Shown here: in pieces, positions 16,441-26,392 of the stretch
Layout of the letters: each line of letters begins with the position of its first letter
Position numbering within the stretch: position 1 is the stretch's first letter
Origin: Chryseobacterium defluvii
Lineage (GTDB): Bacteria; Bacteroidota; Bacteroidia; Flavobacteriales; Weeksellaceae
NCBI RefSeq assembly: GCF_003634775.1
Contig: NZ_RBXB01000001.1
Location: forward strand, 1,240,001 to 1,304,000
Direction of reading: 5' to 3'
Length of the DNA: 64,000 bases
Made by a program: the position numbers and the translations under genes
The notes under the pieces: generated by a model
The model's database searches: none
Told to the model about the DNA's origin: nothing
Seen by the model: only the letters and a program-made list of their open reading frames with translations

Positions 16441-18321
16441 ATGTCACAAGAAATACACCCTATCTATTCCGAAGATAATATCAGAACCCTCGATTGGCAG
16501 GAGCATATCCGCTTGCGCCCCGGTATGTATATCGGGAAGCTGGGAGATGGTTCGTCTGCGGATGATGGTATTTATATCCTGCTAAAAGAAATTCTGGACA
16601 ACTCTATTGATGAGTTCAGAATGAAATCGGGAAAGAGAATTGAAATAAAACTGGACGATGGAAAAGTTACCGTCCGTGACTTTGGTCGTGGAATTCCTTT
16701 AGGAAAAGTGGTGGATGCCGTTTCCAAAATGAATACAGGAGGAAAGTATGACAGCAAAGCTTTCAAAAAATCTGTCGGTCTGAACGGGGTAGGTACCAAA
16801 GCGGTGAACGCCTTATCCGATTATTTCAGAGTAAGATCCGTTCGTGACGGAAAAATGAAGACTGCTGAATTCTCCAGAGGAATGCTCACTGAGGACTATT
16901 CTGAAACAGATACATCCGATAGGAACGGTACTGAAATCTCTTTTATTCCGGATGCGGAAATTTTCCTGCATTTCAAATACAGGAAAGAGTATATAGAAAG
17001 GATGTTGCGCAATTATGCCTACCTGAATCCGGGACTAAAGATCCTTTTCAACGGAGAAACCTATTATTCGGAAAATGGACTTAAGGATTTACTGGAAGAA
17101 GAAATGGAAAGCGAAACGCTGTATCCGATCGTTCACCTGAAAGGCGATGATATTGAAGTAGCCATAACCCATTCCGACAAATCGCAGACAGAAACCTATT
17201 TTTCCTTCGTCAATGGCCAGAATACCACACAGGGAGGAACCCATTTGAATGCCTTTCGTGAAGCCTATGTAAAAACCGTAAGAGAATTCTTCAATAAGAA
17301 TTTTGACGCTTCGGATATCAGGAAATCGATTATTGCCGCCATCTCTATTAATGTGGAAGAACCGGTTTTCGAATCCCAGACCAAAACAAAATTAGGTTCC
17401 AATGATATGGGACCACAGGGGCCTACGGTGAGAACTTTTATCATTGATTTCTTAAAAAGTAAACTGGATAATTTCCTGCATAAGAATCCTGAAATTGCAG
17501 AAGCGATCCAAAGGAAGATTTTAATTTCAGAAAGAGAAAGAAAAGAGCTCTCAGGGATTCAGAAATTAGCAAGAGAAAGAGCGAAAAAAGTTTCTCTTCA
17601 CAATAAAAAACTTCGTGACTGCAGACAGCATTATAACGACCAGAAAGCAGAAAGAAAAGCGGAAACGCAGATCTTTATCACCGAGGGAGATTCTGCATCG
17701 GGATCTATTACAAAATCCAGGGATGTGGAAACCCAGGCGGTATTTTCTTTGAAGGGAAAGCCACTGAACTGTTATGGACTTACCAAGAAGGTGGTTTATG
17801 AAAATGAAGAATTCAACCTGTTGCAGGCAGCTTTAAATATTGAAGAAAGCCTTGAAGATCTAAGATACAACCAGGTGATCATTGCAACCGATGCGGATGT
17901 GGACGGAATGCATATCCGTTTGCTGATGATTACGTTTTTTCTTCAGTTCTTTCCAGATCTGATTAAAAATGGACATTTGTATATTCTTCAGACTCCTTTG
18001 TTCAGAGTAAGAAACAAAAAAGAAACAAGATACTGCTATAGTGAGGCAGAAAGAATAAAAGCATTGAATGAACTCGGAAAAAACCCGGAAATCACCCGGT
18101 TTAAAGGACTTGGGGAGATTTCACCGGATGAGTTCAAACACTTCATCGGAGCCGATATACGTCTGGAACCGGTAGTTATTGGAAAAGATCAGACCATTGA
18201 TCAGATTCTTGAATTTTATATGGGTAAAAATACACCGGACAGACAGGTATTTATCCTGGATAACCTGGTTGTGGAAGATCCTGATATTAACAAAAAAGAA
18301 ATTTTAACAGATGCTGAATAA
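16441..18321 (+). CDS. parE: DNA topoisomerase IV subunit B (ParE)
   Basis: This is the ATPase subunit of a type IIA topoisomerase that decatenates chromosomes with ParC. The GHKL ATPase region holds [10 protein letters not shown] and [14 protein letters not shown]. The TOPRIM domain has [11 protein letters not shown] and the Mg-binding [10 protein letters not shown]. At 626 aa it matches ParE better than the longer GyrB. The ParC gene lies 540 bp downstream in the same direction, with a small membrane gene in between. Confidence 0.95.
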   Translation: MSQEIHPIYSEDNIRTLDWQEHIRLRPGMYIGKLGDGSSADDGIYILLKEILDNSIDEFRMKSGKRIEIKLDDGKVTVRDFGRGIPLGKVVDAVSKMNTGGKYDSKAFKKSVGLNGVGTKAVNALSDYFRVRSVRDGKMKTAEFSRGMLTEDYSETDTSDRNGTEISFIPDAEIFLHFKYRKEYIERMLRNYAYLNPGLKILFNGETYYSENGLKDLLEEEMESETLYPIVHLKGDDIEVAITHSDKSQTETYFSFVNGQNTTQGGTHLNAFREAYVKTVREFFNKNFDASDIRKSIIAAISINVEEPVFESQTKTKLGSNDMGPQGPTVRTFIIDFLKSKLDNFLHKNPEIAEAIQRKILISERERKELSGIQKLARERAKKVSLHNKKLRDCRQHYNDQKAERKAETQIFITEGDSASGSITKSRDVETQAVFSLKGKPLNCYGLTKKVVYENEEFNLLQAALNIEESLEDLRYNQVIIATDADVDGMHIRLLMITFFLQFFPDLIKNGHLYILQTPLFRVRNKKETRYCYSEAERIKALNELGKNPEITRFKGLGEISPDEFKHFIGADIRLEPVVIGKDQTIDQILEFYMGKNTPDRQVFILDNLVVEDPDINKKEILTDAE

Positions 18322-18377
18322 TTAAAAATAAAAAAAAACAAACCAAAAAACACAAATCAAAAATTTATTAATATTAT

Positions 18378-18890
18378 ATGAGATTAAGTAACCGAAGCAA
18401 AGTTCCGGTTTATAACTTCGTTAATACATTGTTGTTAATGATTTTACTGGGAGGTATTGTAGCATTCTTTTTAGAAGAATACAGATTTGATGTTTTAGAA
18501 GAAGAGAGTTATTTATTGGTAATTGTGCCCATTCTCTTGGTAGTAGTGTATTATCTGAGCGGAAGGCAGATTTTTGAATATGACAGTGACGGCGAAGCAC
18601 TGAATTTCAAAAATAGTAATGCCATACCTTTTCTGGATAAAGCTTTAAGTGATGAGTTTCCTAAATATAAACTCATGAAATATGAAGTCGTTGACTTGTA
18701 TTTTGTTAAAAGGTTGTATATTACTATTTCAAGTAAAAATAATGGGTCAACCGTTTTAAAATACGAAATTTCTTATTTGACAAAAAAGGAAATAAGTGAT
18801 TTGAAAGTGTCTCTGAATAAAGTTATAAAAACTAATAAAGAGAATAAAGTAAGTGAAAACATAAATGATAACAGAAGAATATTCGCATGA
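18378..18890 (+). CDS. two-helix membrane protein of unknown function
   Basis: A 170-residue protein with two N-terminal membrane helices (about residues 13-30 and 42-60) and a soluble C-terminal half. It resembles small pleckstrin-like membrane proteins in layout, but no family is recognised. It lies between parE and parC and overlaps the parC start by 26 bp, so it is translated in the same operon. The gap after parE (18322-18377) is A-rich. The topoisomerase link may be only transcriptional. Confidence 0.75.
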   Translation: MRLSNRSKVPVYNFVNTLLLMILLGGIVAFFLEEYRFDVLEEESYLLVIVPILLVVVYYLSGRQIFEYDSDGEALNFKNSNAIPFLDKALSDEFPKYKLMKYEVVDLYFVKRLYITISSKNNGSTVLKYEISYLTKKEISDLKVSLNKVIKTNKENKVSENINDNRRIFA

Positions 18891-21468
18891 AGGAGAGAGC
18901 CTGAAAAAAGTTTCCGGTCTGTATAAAGACTGGTTTCTTGATTATGCCTCTTATGTAATTTTAGATAGAGCCATACCATCTGTATATGATGGTTTCAAGC
19001 CCGTTCAGCGAAGGATCATGCACTCCATGCGGGAGCTGGAAGACGGACGATACAACAAAGTAGCCAATATCGTCGGGAATACCATGAAATACCATCCTCA
19101 TGGTGATGCTTCCATTACCGATGCCATGGTACAGATCGGGCAGAAGGAGCTGTTGATAGATACTCAGGGGAACTGGGGAAATATTTATACCGGAGATTCT
19201 GCTGCTGCGGCAAGATATATTGAAGCCCGTCTAACGCCTTTCGCTTTGGAAGTGGTCTTCAATCCCAAAACTACAGAATGGGCAAAATCCTATGACGGAA
19301 GAAACAATGAACCCATAGATTTACCCGTAAAGTTTCCTTTGTTATTGGCGCAGGGAGTTGAAGGAATCGGAGTGGGTCTTTCCACAAAGATTCTTCCCCA
19401 CAATTTTAATGAATTAATCAATGCGTCCGTAGCGTACTTAAAAGGTAAAAAATTCGAATTATATCCTGATTTTTTAACGGCCGGTTACCTGGACGTTACC
19501 GAATATAATGATGGACATAGAGGAGGTAAAGTAAGAGCGAGAGCCAGAATCTCGCAATTGGACAAGCATACATTAGTCATTACCGAGCTTCCTTTTTCCA
19601 GGACAACAAGCGATTTGATTGATTCTATTCTGAAAGCTAACGAAAAAGGCAAGATTAAAATCAAAAAAATTGAGGACAATACTTCGGATACCGTAGAAAT
19701 CCTTATCCATCTTCATAATGATGTCTCCCCGGACAAAACAATAGATGCACTGTATGCCTTTACAGACTGTCAGGTAACCATCTCACCGAATGCTTGTGTC
19801 ATTGTAGGGGATAAGCCGATGTTCCTGAACGTTTCCGAGATTTTAAGAATGAATACCGATCACACTGTTTCATTACTTAAAAAAGAGCTGGAGATTGAGC
19901 TTCATGAATTACAGGAAAACTGGCATTTTTCTTCATTGGAAAGGATCTTTATTGAAAACAGGATCTATCACGATATCGAAGAAGTTAAAACCTGGGAAGA
20001 TGTTCTGAAAACCATTGATGAGGGACTGAAACCCCATACCGGACATCTTTTAAGAGCTGTGACGGAAGAAGACATTCTTAAACTAACCGAAATCAGAATC
20101 AAGAGAATTTCAAGATTCGATTTAGATAAATTCAAAGAAAATATTGCCTCCCTAGAAGGCAAAATTGAACAGGTTAAACATCATTTAAACAACCTCATTA
20201 CGTATGCCATTGACTATTTTTTAAATATTCAGAAAAAGTACGGAAAAGGAAAAGAAAGAAAAACGGAGTTAAGAATTTTTGATACTATTGATGCTACTAA
20301 AGTAGCGGTAGCCAATGAAAAATTCTATGCCAATTTTGAAGAAGGTTTCATCGGAACCTCTTTGAAAAAAGATCAGTACCTGTTTGACTGCTCGGATATT
20401 GACGATATCATTACTTTTAGAAAAGACGGAAGTATGAAAGTCGTGAAAGTGGAGCCTAAAACGTTTATCGGGAAAGATATCCTGCATGTGGCCGTTTGGA
20501 AGAAAAATGACAAAAGAACGGTGTACAACATGATCTATCGCGAAGGAAAAGAAGGTCCATATTATATGAAGCGCTTTTCTGTAACCGGCGTTACGAGAAA
20601 TACGGATTATCCTCTGGCTTCCGATAAGAAAGGTTCGGAGATGTTGTACTTCTCAGCCAATCCGAACGGAGAAGCAGAAACGGTTACCGTACTTTTAAAA
20701 CCAAACCCGAGAATCAGGAAAAATAAAATGGAGATAGATTTCTCCGAGCTGGCTATTAAAGGAAGAGATTCCAAGGGGAATCTGGTCACTAAGTATGCCG
20801 TGAAAAAAGTAGACCTGAAAGAAGAAGGAGTTTCCACTTTAGCCCCAAGAAAAATATGGTTTGATGATACCGTGAGAAGGCTGAATGCAGATGCGAGAGG
20901 AACTTTATTAGGAAACTTCAAGGGAGATGATAAAATACTTACCATCAACTCCAACGGAGAAGCCAGACTGGTGAGTTTTGATCTCGGAAACCGTTTTGAT
21001 GACGAATATCTGGTCCTTGAAAAATGGAGACCGGAACAGCCGGTGACCTGTATTTATTACGATGGTGAGAAGGAAATCTATTTCATCAAGAGATTCCTGC
21101 TGGAAAACACAACGAATGTGCAGACTTTCATGCCTTCGGAACATCCGAAATCATTTATTGAAAATATCATTGTCGCTAACGATTCCACGGCAGAGATCAT
21201 CTTTACTAAAGATAAAGGGAAAGAACGCGAACCGGAAACAATCAATATCGATGAGTTTATCGCTGTAAAAGGAATCAAGGCCATTGGAAACCAGTTTACG
21301 AAATTTAAAGTAAAAGCGATCAATATTACCATTCCGGAACCGGAAGAACACGAAGGTTTTGATGAAGTGGAACAAACCGAAGGACACATCAGCTTTATTG
21401 ATCATGATGCGGATGAAGGTGTAATCGGAGATCTGTTTGATGATAACGGAGACGGTAACGAAAATTAA
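18865..21468 (+). CDS. parC: DNA topoisomerase IV subunit A (ParC)
   Basis: This is the DNA-cleaving subunit of topoisomerase IV. The catalytic tyrosine is in AAAARYIEARLTP near residue 117, preceded by the quinolone-region motif YHPHGDASITDAMV. The tower domain and coiled coil follow, then a C-terminal beta-propeller region with basic blades and an acidic tail. The 867 aa length fits Bacteroidota ParC. It starts inside the preceding gene, and the rhomboid gene begins 5 bp after its stop. Confidence 0.95.
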   Translation: MITEEYSHEGESLKKVSGLYKDWFLDYASYVILDRAIPSVYDGFKPVQRRIMHSMRELEDGRYNKVANIVGNTMKYHPHGDASITDAMVQIGQKELLIDTQGNWGNIYTGDSAAAARYIEARLTPFALEVVFNPKTTEWAKSYDGRNNEPIDLPVKFPLLLAQGVEGIGVGLSTKILPHNFNELINASVAYLKGKKFELYPDFLTAGYLDVTEYNDGHRGGKVRARARISQLDKHTLVITELPFSRTTSDLIDSILKANEKGKIKIKKIEDNTSDTVEILIHLHNDVSPDKTIDALYAFTDCQVTISPNACVIVGDKPMFLNVSEILRMNTDHTVSLLKKELEIELHELQENWHFSSLERIFIENRIYHDIEEVKTWEDVLKTIDEGLKPHTGHLLRAVTEEDILKLTEIRIKRISRFDLDKFKENIASLEGKIEQVKHHLNNLITYAIDYFLNIQKKYGKGKERKTELRIFDTIDATKVAVANEKFYANFEEGFIGTSLKKDQYLFDCSDIDDIITFRKDGSMKVVKVEPKTFIGKDILHVAVWKKNDKRTVYNMIYREGKEGPYYMKRFSVTGVTRNTDYPLASDKKGSEMLYFSANPNGEAETVTVLLKPNPRIRKNKMEIDFSELAIKGRDSKGNLVTKYAVKKVDLKEEGVSTLAPRKIWFDDTVRRLNADARGTLLGNFKGDDKILTINSNGEARLVSFDLGNRFDDEYLVLEKWRPEQPVTCIYYDGEKEIYFIKRFLLENTTNVQTFMPSEHPKSFIENIIVANDSTAEIIFTKDKGKEREPETINIDEFIAVKGIKAIGNQFTKFKVKAINITIPEPEEHEGFDEVEQTEGHISFIDHDADEGVIGDLFDDNGDGNEN

Positions 21469-21473
21469 AAGTT

Positions 21474-22127
21474 ATGAATATATTAATACTCATTATCATA
21501 GCGACCTCAATTATCAGCTTTATCGCTTTTAATAATATAGGTGTTTTTGAAAAATATAAATTCAGTGTTGGAGCAATCCAGCAAAGGAAAGAATATATAA
21601 GATTACTTTCTGCCGGTTTTTTACATGCAGATATTATGCATCTGGTGTTCAATATGCTGACTCTGTATTTCTTCGGACCTATTGTAATCGAAGGATTTGG
21701 AAATATAGGGTTTTTACTTATTTATTTTGGGTCTATTTTACTGGGAAATATATTTTCATTATTCATCTATCAAAAACAACCGTGGTATTCTGCGATAGGA
21801 GCCAGTGGGGGAGTTTCAGGAATTTTATTTGCAGCCATTGCCATGATCCCGAAACTTGGGATTTATCTTTTCTTTATTCCGATCCCTATTCCAGGCTATG
21901 TTTTTGGACTCGTTTACTTCGGATATTCTGTTTATATGATGTTGAATCCGAGGGAACATGATAATATCGGACATGCTGCACACCTCGGAGGAGCATTTTT
22001 TGGATTGGTGTATGCCGTAATCATTCAGCCGGACAGAGCAATGGAAAATGCCCTGTACCTAGGGATCATGGCCGTGCCGTTATTATATTTGAGTTATGAA
22101 ATTTTTATAAGGAAAAGAATAGGATAA
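21474..22127 (+). CDS. rhomboid-family intramembrane serine protease
   Basis: This six-helix membrane protease has the catalytic Ser in GASGGVSG (helix 4) and the catalytic His in HAAHLGG (helix 6). The helix 2 motif HADIMHLVFNMLTLYFFG contains the conserved His and Asn of the oxyanion region. It has 217 aa. Its stop lies 30 bp before the membrane AraC gene, and the ParC gene ends 5 bp upstream, so it probably shares the topoisomerase message. Substrates are unknown. Confidence 0.92.
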   Translation: MNILILIIIATSIISFIAFNNIGVFEKYKFSVGAIQQRKEYIRLLSAGFLHADIMHLVFNMLTLYFFGPIVIEGFGNIGFLLIYFGSILLGNIFSLFIYQKQPWYSAIGASGGVSGILFAAIAMIPKLGIYLFFIPIPIPGYVFGLVYFGYSVYMMLNPREHDNIGHAAHLGGAFFGLVYAVIIQPDRAMENALYLGIMAVPLLYLSYEIFIRKRIG

Positions 22128-22156
22128 TAGTTACCTTTACTAAAATACCAAAACCA

Positions 22157-23263
22157 ATGAACACAATAGAATTAAACCGCTTCGTCGTTGTAATGATCTA
22201 TGGTTCATTGGTTTTGCTTTCTTTTTTAAAACTGACCAATCCTCTTAAAGTAAACAAAAAAGCCAATTTCTGGTTTGGAATGTTTTTGTTCCTGTGGTCA
22301 ACTTTCTGGTTAGATGAAGTATTATCACTGGTTACAATATCTTCAATTACTATTCATTCCATCTTTTTGATCCAGCTGATCCAGTTTTTAACACCGGTTA
22401 TATTTTATTTTAGTGTATTGTTCTATACCAATCCCGCTTTTAAGTTTAAGTATTCGGATGTAAAATATATAGCGCTTCCCTTCGTTTTTTTTGTTAATCT
22501 TTTGCTGCTTCGGTCAGGAATTTCCGGATATAAACAGGTTGGTGAAGTTGTATTTATTGCTTTGATCCTCTTTCAGGCAGTATTTTATACAGGGCTTTCT
22601 TATGTAACAATCAGGAAGCATCAAAAAAGAATCCAGCAGTTTTCCGCCAATACGGAAGGAATCAATCTGAACTGGCTTGAATACATTATTCTGGTGCTTT
22701 TCATTGTCAGCATTATCTATGTGATTTATAATGTATCTTACGATGCATCGGCATTAAATATCTTCATCAATTGTACGTTTTTGCTGGTGATTTATTTCGT
22801 AGGCTATTATTCATTAAAGCAAAAAGAGATCTATCCTTTAGAAGAAAAACAGCGTGAAGAGCTTATTTCAATTGATCAGGACACAGAAGAAACCAAGAGA
22901 AAACTGATTTCTGATGAGGAATTATACAGAATAAAAGCAGAGCTTGAAGAATTAATGAATAATCAAAAGCCGTATCTCGACAGCGAGCTTAATTTGATTA
23001 AGCTTGCGGAATTGCTTTCTGTTTCTACTCATCACCTGTCTTATGTCATCAATACAGGATTTCAAAAGAACTTCTTCCAGTACGTTAATGAATACAGGAT
23101 AGAATATGCCAAAAAGCTGTTGAAAGATAACGGTCGTAATAAGCTGTCTATTTTAGGAATTGCCTACGAGTCCGGGTTCAATTCCAAAACATCTTTCAAT
23201 ACAACCTTTAAAAAACTGACCGATCAGACCCCTTCTGAATTTAAAAGCAGTTCAGGTTTATAA
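22157..23263 (+). CDS. membrane-anchored AraC-family regulator
   Basis: The first 225 residues contain about seven hydrophobic helices. The C-terminal 110 residues form an AraC-type DNA-binding domain: LIKLAELLSVSTHHLSYVIN and ILGIAYESGFNSKTSFNTTF followed by TPSEFK. This 7TM-AraC layout is common in Bacteroidota. The membrane part may sense a ligand in or near the bilayer. The two oxidoreductase genes 145 bp downstream are the nearest possible targets. The 368 aa length is usual. Confidence 0.9.
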   Translation: MNTIELNRFVVVMIYGSLVLLSFLKLTNPLKVNKKANFWFGMFLFLWSTFWLDEVLSLVTISSITIHSIFLIQLIQFLTPVIFYFSVLFYTNPAFKFKYSDVKYIALPFVFFVNLLLLRSGISGYKQVGEVVFIALILFQAVFYTGLSYVTIRKHQKRIQQFSANTEGINLNWLEYIILVLFIVSIIYVIYNVSYDASALNIFINCTFLLVIYFVGYYSLKQKEIYPLEEKQREELISIDQDTEETKRKLISDEELYRIKAELEELMNNQKPYLDSELNLIKLAELLSVSTHHLSYVINTGFQKNFFQYVNEYRIEYAKKLLKDNGRNKLSILGIAYESGFNSKTSFNTTFKKLTDQTPSEFKSSSGL

Positions 23264-23380
23264 ACTTTTACCTTTTTATCATTTAAGTTATTGATTTTTA
23301 ATGTTTTGTAAAATTCGCTTTACTGGACCTATAAGGGGTTCACTCAGATAACTCTGAACATTCCTGATCACTTTTGAAGA

Positions 23381-23388
23381 TACTTTTG
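23381..23388 (+). promoter_or_regulatory. candidate -7 box before the SDR/epimerase operon
   Basis: TACTTTTG matches TAnnTTTG and lies 20 bp before the SDR ATG. The -33 region is not convincing. Confidence 0.5.
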
Positions 23389-23407
23389 TATCATAAAATT
23401 TAAACTT

Positions 23408-24193
23408 ATGAATACCGGAGAATCATTCGCAGTCGTTACGGGAGCCAGCCAGGGTTTGGGAAAAGCATTTGCCGAATATCTGGCTAAAAAGAAAATCAAT
23501 GTTATCCTGATTAGCCTTCCCGGCCAGAATTTGAAGCAGCTTAGTGAAGAAATAGCTGAAATCTATCACGTAAAAACACATTATTATGAAGTAGACCTTT
23601 CTGTCAATGAAAATGTCCTGAAGCTTACCGAATGGCTGAACAATTCCTTCCATATTCATATTTTGATTAATAATGCAGGTTTGGGAGGAACCAAGAAATT
23701 TATGGAAGCATCTCCCCAGTATATCAATACCATTTTACAGGTGAATGTGGCGGCAACATCATTAATGACTCATCAGCTTCTTCCTAACCTTCTAAAGCAG
23801 CCTCAGTCTTACATTCTGAATGTTTCCAGTATGGCGGCTTTTTCTCCTATAGGCTATAAAACGGTGTATCCGGCTTCAAAAACTTTCATCCATTCATTTT
23901 CAAGAGGCTTGCATGAAGAATTAAAAAACACCAATGTATTCGTAAGTGTGGTGAACCCGGGAGCGATGAAAACCAATCAGGATGTTTGTGACCGAATTGA
24001 AAAACAGGGCTTTTTAGGCAAACTGACATTATTAGACCCGGATAGGGTAGCAGGTTACTGTATCGATCAGCTTTTCAAAAAAGATTCCGTGATCATGGTA
24101 AACCCTGTGAGCTGGCTGGTCATGAAAATCCTTCCGATCTGGATTAAGCTGCCTTTGATGACCAATGCCATTAAAAAGGAAATAGAAGCATGA
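23408..24193 (+). CDS. SDR-family NAD(P)-dependent oxidoreductase
   Basis: A 261-residue classical SDR of the DltE/DHRS-like type. The cofactor motif VTGASQGLGKAF lies at residues 10-21, NNAGLGG near residue 90, the catalytic Ser in LNVSSMAAF, and YPASKTFIHSFSRGL gives Tyr and Lys. A hydrophobic C-terminal segment suggests membrane association and a lipid-like substrate. It overlaps the next gene by four bases (ATGA), so the pair is translationally coupled. Confidence 0.88.
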   Translation: MNTGESFAVVTGASQGLGKAFAEYLAKKKINVILISLPGQNLKQLSEEIAEIYHVKTHYYEVDLSVNENVLKLTEWLNNSFHIHILINNAGLGGTKKFMEASPQYINTILQVNVAATSLMTHQLLPNLLKQPQSYILNVSSMAAFSPIGYKTVYPASKTFIHSFSRGLHEELKNTNVFVSVVNPGAMKTNQDVCDRIEKQGFLGKLTLLDPDRVAGYCIDQLFKKDSVIMVNPVSWLVMKILPIWIKLPLMTNAIKKEIEA

Positions 24194-25164
24194 AAAAAAT
24201 ATTTGTCACCGGGACTACGGGGCTTTTGGGAACGAATGTATTAATTAAATTACTGAACGATGGTTATTGTGTTATTGCTCTGGTGCGCAAGAAAAGCGGC
24301 GATATGGGCACGGAAAATAAAAACCTGATTTGGGTTGAAGGCGATCTTTTTACAGATATTTCAGGATATTTAAAAGATGTGGATTGCCTGATTCATATAG
24401 CTGCTGAAACAAGGCAAAATCTGCTTTCTTATAATGACTATAGGTACATAAACCATGATGCTGTGGTGCATTTGTTTTCGCAGGCGGTAACAGCGAAAAT
24501 TAAACGGTTTATATTTGTGAGCTCAGCCAATACTTTAGGGTATGGAAGTTTTGAAAACCCGGGAGATGAAAAATCATATCAGAAATACCCGTTTACTCAT
24601 TCATTATATGCTAAAAGTAAGCTGGAAGCAGAAAATTATCTTTTGCAGAATAATAAGACCACAGAAGTGGTTATTGTAAATCCTTCCTTCATGATCGGAG
24701 CCTATGATAATAAACCCAGTTCCGGGAAAATTATTTATTGGGCTTGGAAAAAGAAAGTGATTTTCTATCCGAAAGGCGGAAAGAACTTCGTTCATGCTGA
24801 AGATGCCGCTAATGGAATTATCAATGCCATAGAAAAAGGAAAAAACGGTGAGAAATATCTTTTAGCCGGTGAAAACCTTAAATATAAAGACTTTTTCAGC
24901 AAGGTGAATCAAATGACCACTCAAAATCCCATGTTGATCCCCATTCCGGATATGGGGTTGCTTATTTTAGGCAAAATAGGAGATGTTTTAAGGGCTTTGA
25001 ACATTAAAACAGGATTGAGTTCTGAAAATATGAAAGCGTTAAGAATTAATAACTTTTATTCCAACCGGAAATCTGTGCAGGAACTGGGTGTTGAATATCA
25101 ATCTATAGATAAAGCTATTGAAGATGCTGTAGAATATTTTAAAAAGAAAAAACATATTAGTTAA
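24190..25164 (+). CDS. NAD-dependent epimerase/dehydratase (extended SDR)
   Basis: A 324-residue extended SDR, with the Rossmann motif VTGTTGLLGTNV at the start, HIAAET near residue 76, the catalytic Ser in VSSANTLGYG, and YAKSKLEAE carrying Tyr and Lys. It resembles dihydroflavonol-reductase or steroid-dehydrogenase-like members. Together with the coupled SDR it suggests reduction of a lipid, polyketide or steroid-like compound, but the pathway is not identifiable here. Confidence 0.88.
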   Translation: MKKIFVTGTTGLLGTNVLIKLLNDGYCVIALVRKKSGDMGTENKNLIWVEGDLFTDISGYLKDVDCLIHIAAETRQNLLSYNDYRYINHDAVVHLFSQAVTAKIKRFIFVSSANTLGYGSFENPGDEKSYQKYPFTHSLYAKSKLEAENYLLQNNKTTEVVIVNPSFMIGAYDNKPSSGKIIYWAWKKKVIFYPKGGKNFVHAEDAANGIINAIEKGKNGEKYLLAGENLKYKDFFSKVNQMTTQNPMLIPIPDMGLLILGKIGDVLRALNIKTGLSSENMKALRINNFYSNRKSVQELGVEYQSIDKAIEDAVEYFKKKKHIS

Positions 25165-25176
25165 ATGATCAATAAA

Positions 25177-25536
25177 CTATTCCGACAGTCTTTCAAGAGC
25201 TTCAGATAAACTTTCTGCGAAGTTGATATGCTGTGTCTTATTACTTTCCAGGATAAAATCCCGGATACTTTTGCTTTTATACTTACTGAAATCACCTACA
25301 ATAGCCAATGGAATACGGTAATTTGAGAATTTCTGCAAAATTTCCCCTGCGATTGTAGTTTTAAGGTCAAAAAAATCGGGAATAATATCCTTTTCATAAA
25401 TAATCACTTTATCAAATCCCTGGTAATATACATCTCCAAGCAAATCCAATCCATCCTGTGCGGATTGGATAATGAGCCGGTCAGAAATAAGTTCGGCAAT
25501 TTTGACAGTATTGATAACGTGTTCTTTAATTTCCAT
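25177..25536 (-). CDS. DUF4180 family protein
   Basis: A 119-residue soluble protein matching the DUF4180 pattern, with AQDGLDLLGDVYYQGFDKVI, PDFFDLKTTIAGEILQKFSN, and LAIVGDFSKYKSKSIRDFI. The function is unknown. The frame is open to 25572, but ATG 25536 (MEIKEH) gives the usual family length and avoids overlapping prmC. It starts 7 bp after the prmC stop and is the last gene of a three-gene minus-strand operon. It converges on the epimerase gene with 12 bp between stops. Confidence 0.85.
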   Translation of the reverse strand: MEIKEHVINTVKIAELISDRLIIQSAQDGLDLLGDVYYQGFDKVIIYEKDIIPDFFDLKTTIAGEILQKFSNYRIPLAIVGDFSKYKSKSIRDFILESNKTQHINFAESLSEALERLSE

Positions 25537-25543
25537 GGTCCTA

Positions 25544-26392
25544 TTATTTCCTTCCAAAGATAAATCGGTCATTCTCCGATAAATCCTTGATCAATTCTAC
25601 ATCAGAAAATAAATGAGTATAAAGATCCAACGTTTCAGGACCGAGCTTTTGATTGATTTCTAAAAATAGCAGCCCGTTTTCATTCAAGTATTTTCCAGTA
25701 TCCTGAGCAATTTTCCTGTAAAAAATAAGAGCATCGGAAGTCGGAGAGAAGAGTGCCATTTTGGGTTCAAATTCTTTGACGGAATCAGCGATTTCATACT
25801 CCTCTTCAATTCCTATATAAGGTGGATTGGAGATCATAATATCGTAATGATCGGCCAGATCAAAATTCAGATAATCACCATGAATAAAATTGATTTCAAG
25901 CCCATGAAAAGCAGCATTTTTTCTGGCTGTCTGCAGTGCTTTTTCTGAAAAATCGATAGAAGAAACTTCAGCTTCCGGAAAATGGTTTTTCAGGACAAGC
26001 GGAATGATACCGCTACCCGTACCAATATCTAAAATCTTCAATTTTCCGGTGTCAAAATGATTTTTGATTTTGTCCACCGCCATTTCTAAGAGCTCTTCCG
26101 TTTCCGGACGCGGAATGAGGACATTTTCATCTACCAGAAAAGTCATTCCGAAAAATTCCGTTTCTCCTAAAATATGCTGGTAAGGCTTACCGGTTTTGAG
26201 CTCAGAAATGATTTCCCGGAGCTGTTTCTCATCTTCCGATAGCAATTCCTGATGAGAAAATCTTCTTTGATACAACGAATCAAATCCTATAATTTTCTGG
26301 AGAAAAACAGAATATAAAAAAGAGCTCTCCGAATCTGCATACAGATTGGAAAGTTCTAGTGTAAAATGTTTTTTAAACTCGGAGATCGTCAT
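25544..26392 (-). CDS. prmC: release factor glutamine N5-methyltransferase (PrmC)
   Basis: This enzyme methylates the Gln of the GGQ motif of RF1 and RF2 using S-adenosylmethionine. The SAM site is LDIGTGSGIIPLVL and the catalytic motif is ISNPPYIG. The N-terminal helical domain recognises the release factor, and RPETEEL is also family-typical. The 282 aa length is standard. The yaaA stop and the prmC start overlap by one base (TAATG), so translation is coupled. Confidence 0.95.
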   Translation of the reverse strand: MTISEFKKHFTLELSNLYADSESSFLYSVFLQKIIGFDSLYQRRFSHQELLSEDEKQLREIISELKTGKPYQHILGETEFFGMTFLVDENVLIPRPETEELLEMAVDKIKNHFDTGKLKILDIGTGSGIIPLVLKNHFPEAEVSSIDFSEKALQTARKNAAFHGLEINFIHGDYLNFDLADHYDIMISNPPYIGIEEEYEIADSVKEFEPKMALFSPTSDALIFYRKIAQDTGKYLNENGLLFLEINQKLGPETLDLYTHLFSDVELIKDLSENDRFIFGRK

